Of a stretch of DNA of 9,178 bases, positions 6,039 to 9,178 are shown piece by piece. The DNA is from an uncultured Lachnospiraceae bacterium. GTDB lineage: Bacteria; Bacillota_A; Clostridia; Lachnospirales; Lachnospiraceae. The stretch is from NCBI GenBank assembly GCA_947564305.1, contig CANOBT010000202.1, positions 1 through 9,178 on the forward strand, given 5' to 3'. The first letter of the stretch is position 1; every line of letters begins with the position of its first letter. The notes beneath the pieces are model-generated. The model was not told the origin of the DNA. It did not search any database and saw only the letters and a list, made by a program, of their open reading frames with translations. Made by a program: the position numbers and the translations under genes.

Positions 6039-6149
6039 CAAAATTCTTCCCACGCTTCCCCCTGATGATAGATAAAAACCTGTTACCAGGGATTTCACGC
6101 CTTCTCCTCTTCCTAAGAATCAGAGTATGAAAAGAATCTTTATGCGTTC

Positions 6150-6178
6150 ATTATATTGCATACGAAGCAGAATGTCAA
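6150..6178 (-). promoter_or_regulatory. Perfect-consensus sigma-A promoter for the operon
   Basis: On the minus strand TTGACA (6173-6178), a 17-bp spacer and TATAAT (6150-6155) match the consensus exactly. Transcription should begin near 6143, leaving a leader of about 190 nt before ATG 5954. There is no obvious operator palindrome over it. A promoter this strong followed by a terminator fits constitutive initiation with control by termination. Confidence 0.88.
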
Positions 6179-6245
6179 AAACTTTATAATGTTAATCCAC
6201 ACTAATTCCAACCGCCCTTTTCTCTTATTTGACATTTTACAAGCA

Positions 6246-6272
6246 TAAAATACAAAACCTTACTGTTAGGGT
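6246..6272 (-). terminator. Weak terminator-like hairpin after the recombinase gene
   Basis: On the minus strand ACCCTA, loop ACAG and TAAGGT pair with one C/A mismatch, followed by TTTTGTATTTT. It is 22 bases after the recombinase stop. The stem is weak, so read-through into the operon is possible. Confidence 0.35.
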
Positions 6273-6294
6273 GAAATGTATCCGCAGCCTTTCC

Positions 6295-7194
6295 CTACTT
6301 CGGAGGCTCCACCCTTACTTTCACTAACTCATTCGCTGCACGGACAAGGTTGTCCCGGTAAGACAGATTCTTATAACGTTTGATCTGAATCTGTGTGACC
6401 CCCATCTGCCTGGCTACCTGCTCCGGGCTTGCTTCATATGCAAACATTGTGACCGCACAAGTATTTCTCAGCGCTTCTGCACTGTAATTCGGTACGCCGG
6501 CAAGTTCTGTATATTTCTTCATGAGCCTGCTGATATACATGGTATTCAGCTTATTCCCGCGGCTGTTATAGAACAGATATTCATGTTCCTGCCTCTGGGC
6601 AATATACTGCCCTAAAATCACAAACACATCCTCCGGTATAAAACAGGGGTCCTTCCGGCTTGGCAGTTCCGCATACACACCATTGTCATATGCAACAATA
6701 TCACACAGCTTCAATCCTACAATCTCTGTCGATGAAAGCCCTACCCTCTGAAGCAGGGCAAAAATACAATATGCCTGGAGGTCATCCTGCGCTTCGGTAA
6801 ATATCTTATCAATATGTTCTACCGGGATCGTCTTTGCGTATTTATCTATCTTTGCAATCCTTTTTAAATAAGGAAGGAAGTAGTCCCGAAATGATGCCGG
6901 GACCTTGTATTTCCCACGCTCATCACAGATATATTCAGCCAGGGAATGCAGTTCACGGATTTTCTTTGCCATTGTGCTTGGCTGCATCTTTCCAGTCTCC
7001 ATTTTCTTCTGCAAATATTCAAAATAGACTTCTGCTTTTACATGGTCCAACTGTAAAAAATCACTTTCGCAGAACCACATAAATTCGGTCACATCCACTT
7101 CATATGACGCAATACTGACTTCATTACGGAAATGTGCGGTAAAATCTGGCCAGATTACTTGCAGAAACTGGTCGGAAGCGTGTATGCTGTTCAT
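6295..7194 (-). CDS. Tyrosine-recombinase-family protein with a degenerate active site
   Basis: These proteins cut and rejoin DNA through a Tyr with an Arg-Lys-His-Arg-His/Trp set. The N-terminal SAM-like DNA-binding part and the C-terminal catalytic layout are both recognisable. In numbering from GTG 7239 (subtract 15 for the chosen start): the usual GLR-x-S-E motif reads GLSSTE (167-172), so the first Arg is Ser169; SRKDPCF (194-200) offers Lys196; HxxR reads EALR (255-258), keeping Arg258 but replacing His with Glu; the GH motif reads GV (280-281); Tyr289 in KRYKNL is present. The protein may therefore be a DNA-binding regulator, or an active but divergent recombinase. GTG 7239 lacks a ribosome binding site, while ATG 7194 has GGGGAGG 9 nt upstream, so ATG 7194 (299 residues) is chosen. 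The gene has its own promoter and may mark an island boundary. Confidence 0.87.
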   Translation of the reverse strand: MNSIHASDQFLQVIWPDFTAHFRNEVSIASYEVDVTEFMWFCESDFLQLDHVKAEVYFEYLQKKMETGKMQPSTMAKKIRELHSLAEYICDERGKYKVPASFRDYFLPYLKRIAKIDKYAKTIPVEHIDKIFTEAQDDLQAYCIFALLQRVGLSSTEIVGLKLCDIVAYDNGVYAELPSRKDPCFIPEDVFVILGQYIAQRQEHEYLFYNSRGNKLNTMYISRLMKKYTELAGVPNYSAEALRNTCAVTMFAYEASPEQVARQMGVTQIQIKRYKNLSYRDNLVRAANELVKVRVEPPK

Positions 7195-7203
7195 TTGGCC
7201 TGC

Positions 7204-7210
7204 CCTCCCC
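7204..7210 (-). promoter_or_regulatory. Ribosome binding site that decides the recombinase start
   Basis: GGGGAGG on the minus strand, 9 nt before ATG 7194. It falls inside the coding region if GTG 7239 is used, and the GTG has no such site, so the ATG is preferred. Confidence 0.75.
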
Positions 7211-7240
7211 TGTTGACTGATCCGCGGAAGCGGATTCACG

Positions 7241-7275
7241 ATATGTTATAAGTATATATTCATACTATAACATAT
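7241..7275. repeat. AT-rich near-perfect palindrome over the recombinase promoter
   Basis: Minus-strand arms ATATGTTATAGTAT (7262-7275) and ATACTTATAACATAT (7241-7255) are inverted copies apart from one extra T, around a 6-nt centre. The left arm contains the -10 box, and the rest covers the start of transcription. This placement fits an operator. The geometry, two arms around a 6-bp core, also resembles a tyrosine-recombinase crossover site, so binding by the adjacent recombinase is a reasonable guess. Confidence 0.75.
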
Positions 7276-7293
7276 TTTATGGATAAAAATCAA
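7264..7293 (-). promoter_or_regulatory. Promoter of the recombinase gene
   Basis: TTGATT (7288-7293), an 18-bp spacer and TATAGT (7264-7269), with a TGT extended -10 just before it. The predicted transcript starts near 7257, about 60 nt before ATG 7194. The -35 box lies in the downstream arm of the MutS-like gene's terminator. Confidence 0.6.
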
Positions 7294-7315
7294 GTGGTAC
7301 ATAAATCACTTGATT
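7284..7315 (-). terminator. Intrinsic terminator of the MutS-like gene
   Basis: On the minus strand AATCAAGTG (7307-7315) pairs perfectly over 9 bp with CACTTGATT (7288-7296) around a 10-nt loop, followed by TTTAT. It begins 16 bases after the MutS-like stop. Confidence 0.75.
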
Positions 7316-7330
7316 CCTCCGCACAATCCT

Positions 7331-9151
7331 CTACTTTAAAATTCCCGCCATACGCAGCAGATACCGTGCATTTGTAGTCGTACAGCGTCCTTCCCTTAAT
7401 TTATAGTCAAAAAGGATCCTGTTTCCCTTATAATGCTCTGTAAAATGATAATTTTTCGCATCTATGCCTAAATCATTTTCCAAATCACACAGCTCAAAAT
7501 CATGAGTGGTAACCAACGTGAAAGTATATGGCCTTGACAAATTCCGTATGGTCTCTTTAGCCGCAAAAATCCTGTCCTTTGAATTTGTTCCTTTGTAGAT
7601 TTCATCAATCAGTGAAATCATGGGAACCTGCTTTTTACTGACCTCAATCATCTGCTTGATACGCAGCAACTCTGCATAAAATGTGGAGATTCCCTCGTTC
7701 ACGTTATCCTCCGTGCGAATGGATGTACATAACTCCATAAGAGAGAGCCGCAGATTTGACGCAGTGCAGAATCCACCGGCATAGGCGAGGGCTAAATTAA
7801 TGCCTATGCTGCGCATAAACGTTGTTTTCCCTGACATGTTGGAGCCTGTTATAATGCAGGCGCTATGGGTCAGATTAATATCATTTCCTACTGCCACTGG
7901 TTCCTTTATCAACGGATGTCTGATATTTGAAGCTTTTAATATGGGACGTCTGAAATCCACAATTACAGGCAGACAGTGTGACTTCCTGGTATGACAGATT
8001 ACACTTAAACTTACTAAGGCTTCAGCCTTTCCCAATTCCTTAACCCAAGACTCCAAACTGTCCCTATAATTATCTTTCCATTTCCCATATCTCTCCATGC
8101 AATAATAATCATGCAAAAATAGTCCGTTATAGAGCACAAAGGCATAGATATTGTGGCGTGCGCACACAGAGTCAGAGATCTCCTCCAGCTCTTTTAAGGC
8201 AGCGGAAGCAGTACCATTTTTCTGCAGGGTTTTCTGCAATTCTCTAAGATAGGGGCTGTCAAATGACTCCTGCTCCAAAAGCTGAAACAATTTCCGGTAC
8301 GGGGTAATGGTCTTATTCATCTGATAGATCGGTGATAAAACCTTGTTGTTCCAATAAAATCCAAGGAAGGCAGACATCAACTGAACAAATGCGAGAAGAA
8401 CAAAAAGAGGCATTGTCAAATATCTGTAGATTCCCAATAAGGCAGAAAATAAAAAGGTCAGCGTAAGAAGCGGGAAAAATCTAATGAGTATCCGGTAAAC
8501 CATGGGAAAATAATTTCTCACTTTCAGGGTTTGAAAAAAGTTATCCATCATTTTTCTGGATTTATCATATTCGGTCTCTCTCAAACGCCTTGCACCGGCT
8601 TCAAGTTCCATACAAAATTCCGGCTTTTGCGCCAGCTCTGCAACTGCCTGCTGGCGGCTTTTCATCTCCTGGGCTATCTGCAAAGCAGAATCCGGTGCTT
8701 GCCCTTTGCCCGGCAGGCTCAGCCAAAGGGCAAGCTGATCCTGGCCCCAAATGGTGCTTGCTGTGCAGATGTATTGATAAAGAGAGCTTTTGCCAAACAA
8801 ATCCAAATCCCTGGCCTCTAAAAAACCATCACTTAAATACCGCGATCCGTCCACAGGAAAGCTTTTCCATCCATCGTCAAAACGTGCCATGTAATCCTTC
8901 ACAACAGACTGCGAATCTTTCAGGCATGCCTGTTCCTCTTCCAGCTTGCCATGATAGATCACCAACAAGAGAAAGGCAAGTCCAAACCCGGCAGCAAGCA
9001 CAAACAGCGCAGGGCTTTTCTGCTGATACCCAAACAAAAGAAGCAGTCCTGCAATGACAAAAGTAATGCCGCGCAAAAGAGATACCCTGTCGGATACCAG
9101 GGCCAGTTTATCTAATTTTTTCTGGCAGGATTCATACCGTTTCTCATACAT
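7331..9151 (-). CDS. Membrane-anchored MutS-family ATPase
   Basis: The C-terminal third is a MutS-type ABC ATPase: Walker A GSNMSGKTT (436-444), the signature-region NEGISTF (485-491), Walker B SLIDEI (513-518) followed by YKGTN, where mismatch-repair MutS has GRGTS, and TTHD (548-551). There is no mismatch-recognition domain. Instead there are two pairs of hydrophobic helices, about 25-41 with 47-66, and 225-241 with 246-267, so it is probably anchored in the membrane. The middle (280-400) has the helical core/clamp character of the family. This is a known group of MutS-related proteins of unknown role and should not be taken as mismatch repair. At 606 residues it is full length or nearly so. 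ATG 9151 has no good ribosome binding site, and the frame stays open to the window edge, so the true start may lie upstream. It appears to be host flank and not part of the operon. Confidence 0.9.
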   Translation of the reverse strand: MYEKRYESCQKKLDKLALVSDRVSLLRGITFVIAGLLLLFGYQQKSPALFVLAAGFGLAFLLLVIYHGKLEEEQACLKDSQSVVKDYMARFDDGWKSFPVDGSRYLSDGFLEARDLDLFGKSSLYQYICTASTIWGQDQLALWLSLPGKGQAPDSALQIAQEMKSRQQAVAELAQKPEFCMELEAGARRLRETEYDKSRKMMDNFFQTLKVRNYFPMVYRILIRFFPLLTLTFLFSALLGIYRYLTMPLFVLLAFVQLMSAFLGFYWNNKVLSPIYQMNKTITPYRKLFQLLEQESFDSPYLRELQKTLQKNGTASAALKELEEISDSVCARHNIYAFVLYNGLFLHDYYCMERYGKWKDNYRDSLESWVKELGKAEALVSLSVICHTRKSHCLPVIVDFRRPILKASNIRHPLIKEPVAVGNDINLTHSACIITGSNMSGKTTFMRSIGINLALAYAGGFCTASNLRLSLMELCTSIRTEDNVNEGISTFYAELLRIKQMIEVSKKQVPMISLIDEIYKGTNSKDRIFAAKETIRNLSRPYTFTLVTTHDFELCDLENDLGIDAKNYHFTEHYKGNRILFDYKLREGRCTTTNARYLLRMAGILK

Positions 9152-9178
9152 AATATAAGTATTTTGTTTAAGATCTTC

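Larger units (their letters stand above)
5955..6294. other. Non-coding region between the recombinase gene and the operon
   Basis: This stretch holds, in transcription order, a weak terminator-like hairpin after the recombinase gene, an AT-rich segment (about 6179-6245) without an ORF, the consensus promoter and the leader. The leader contains the GTG 6098 start with AGGAG upstream, two hairpins followed by T runs, and the AAGGAGG for ATG 5977. I looked for known riboswitch cores (S-box, T-box, GEMM, TPP-like) and saw none convincingly. No tRNA is seen. Confidence 0.7.

Noticed and set aside
6156..6178. Short loxP-like string (CATACGAAG) near the promoter
   Set aside because: Only a few bases agree, there is no paired inverted arm, and it lies in the promoter spacer, so it is a chance match.
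6143..6300. A riboswitch upstream of the PAPS-reductase-family gene (for example a SAM-type S-box)
   Set aside because: No conserved core of the common classes could be recognised; only simple hairpins with T runs are visible.
8590..9057. Plus-strand ORF of 155 codons opposite the MutS-like gene
   Set aside because: Pro/Gln/Cys-rich composition, no start signal, and the opposite strand encodes a well-recognised ATPase.
7331..9151. Calling the MutS-family gene a mismatch repair gene or part of the ubiquitin-like operon
   Set aside because: It lacks the mismatch-recognition domain, has membrane helices, and is separated from the operon by its own terminator and the independently promoted recombinase gene.
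1..9178. CRISPR array, tRNA, rRNA or insertion sequence
   Set aside because: No spaced direct repeats, no cloverleaf-like sequence and no transposase or terminal inverted repeats were seen.

Overview
This window looks like a chromosomal segment of a low-to-moderate GC Gram-positive Clostridia bacterium, most likely Lachnospiraceae-like. That is an inference from strong AGGAGG-type ribosome binding sites, consensus sigma-A promoters, compact co-directional operons and the look of the proteins. I cannot name a species. Every supported gene lies on the minus strand, so the window reads right to left.

From the right: (i) a membrane-anchored MutS-family ATPase (7331-9151) that ends at an intrinsic terminator; (ii) a short regulatory region with a promoter inside a near-perfect palindrome, driving a tyrosine-recombinase-family gene (6295-7194) that lacks several canonical catalytic residues; (iii) a non-coding region of about 340 bp with a perfect-consensus promoter, a leader holding an intrinsic terminator hairpin, and conflicting translation starts; (iv) a tightly packed operon of at least eight genes running off the left edge.

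The operon is the notable part. In order of transcription it encodes an unknown protein ending in Gly-Gly (5421-5954), a PAPS-reductase-family protein with Fe-S type cysteines (4466-5419), a small helical unknown (4197-4454), an E2-like protein of the PRTRC protein B type (3459-4181), a JAB/JAMM metalloprotease with tandem ubiquitin-like (PRTRC protein C type) repeats at its N-terminus (1979-3472), a ThiF/E1-like enzyme of the PRTRC type (1290-1982), an unknown of 274 residues (469-1293), and a further unknown cut by the window edge (1-457). Genes overlap by 4-14 nt or are separated by 1-15 nt, so they should be co-transcribed and translationally coupled.

Together these give the parts of a prokaryotic ubiquitin-like pathway: an activating enzyme, a carrier enzyme, ubiquitin-like domains and a deconjugase. 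It differs from the textbook PRTRC cassette. There is no free ubiquitin-like gene in view: the ubiquitin-like units are in tandem on the JAB protein. No ParB or actin-like gene is visible, and a sulfur-chemistry enzyme is included. The recombinase next door suggests a mobile or accessory island. The function (defence, plasmid/element maintenance, sulfur transfer, other) cannot be decided from sequence alone.
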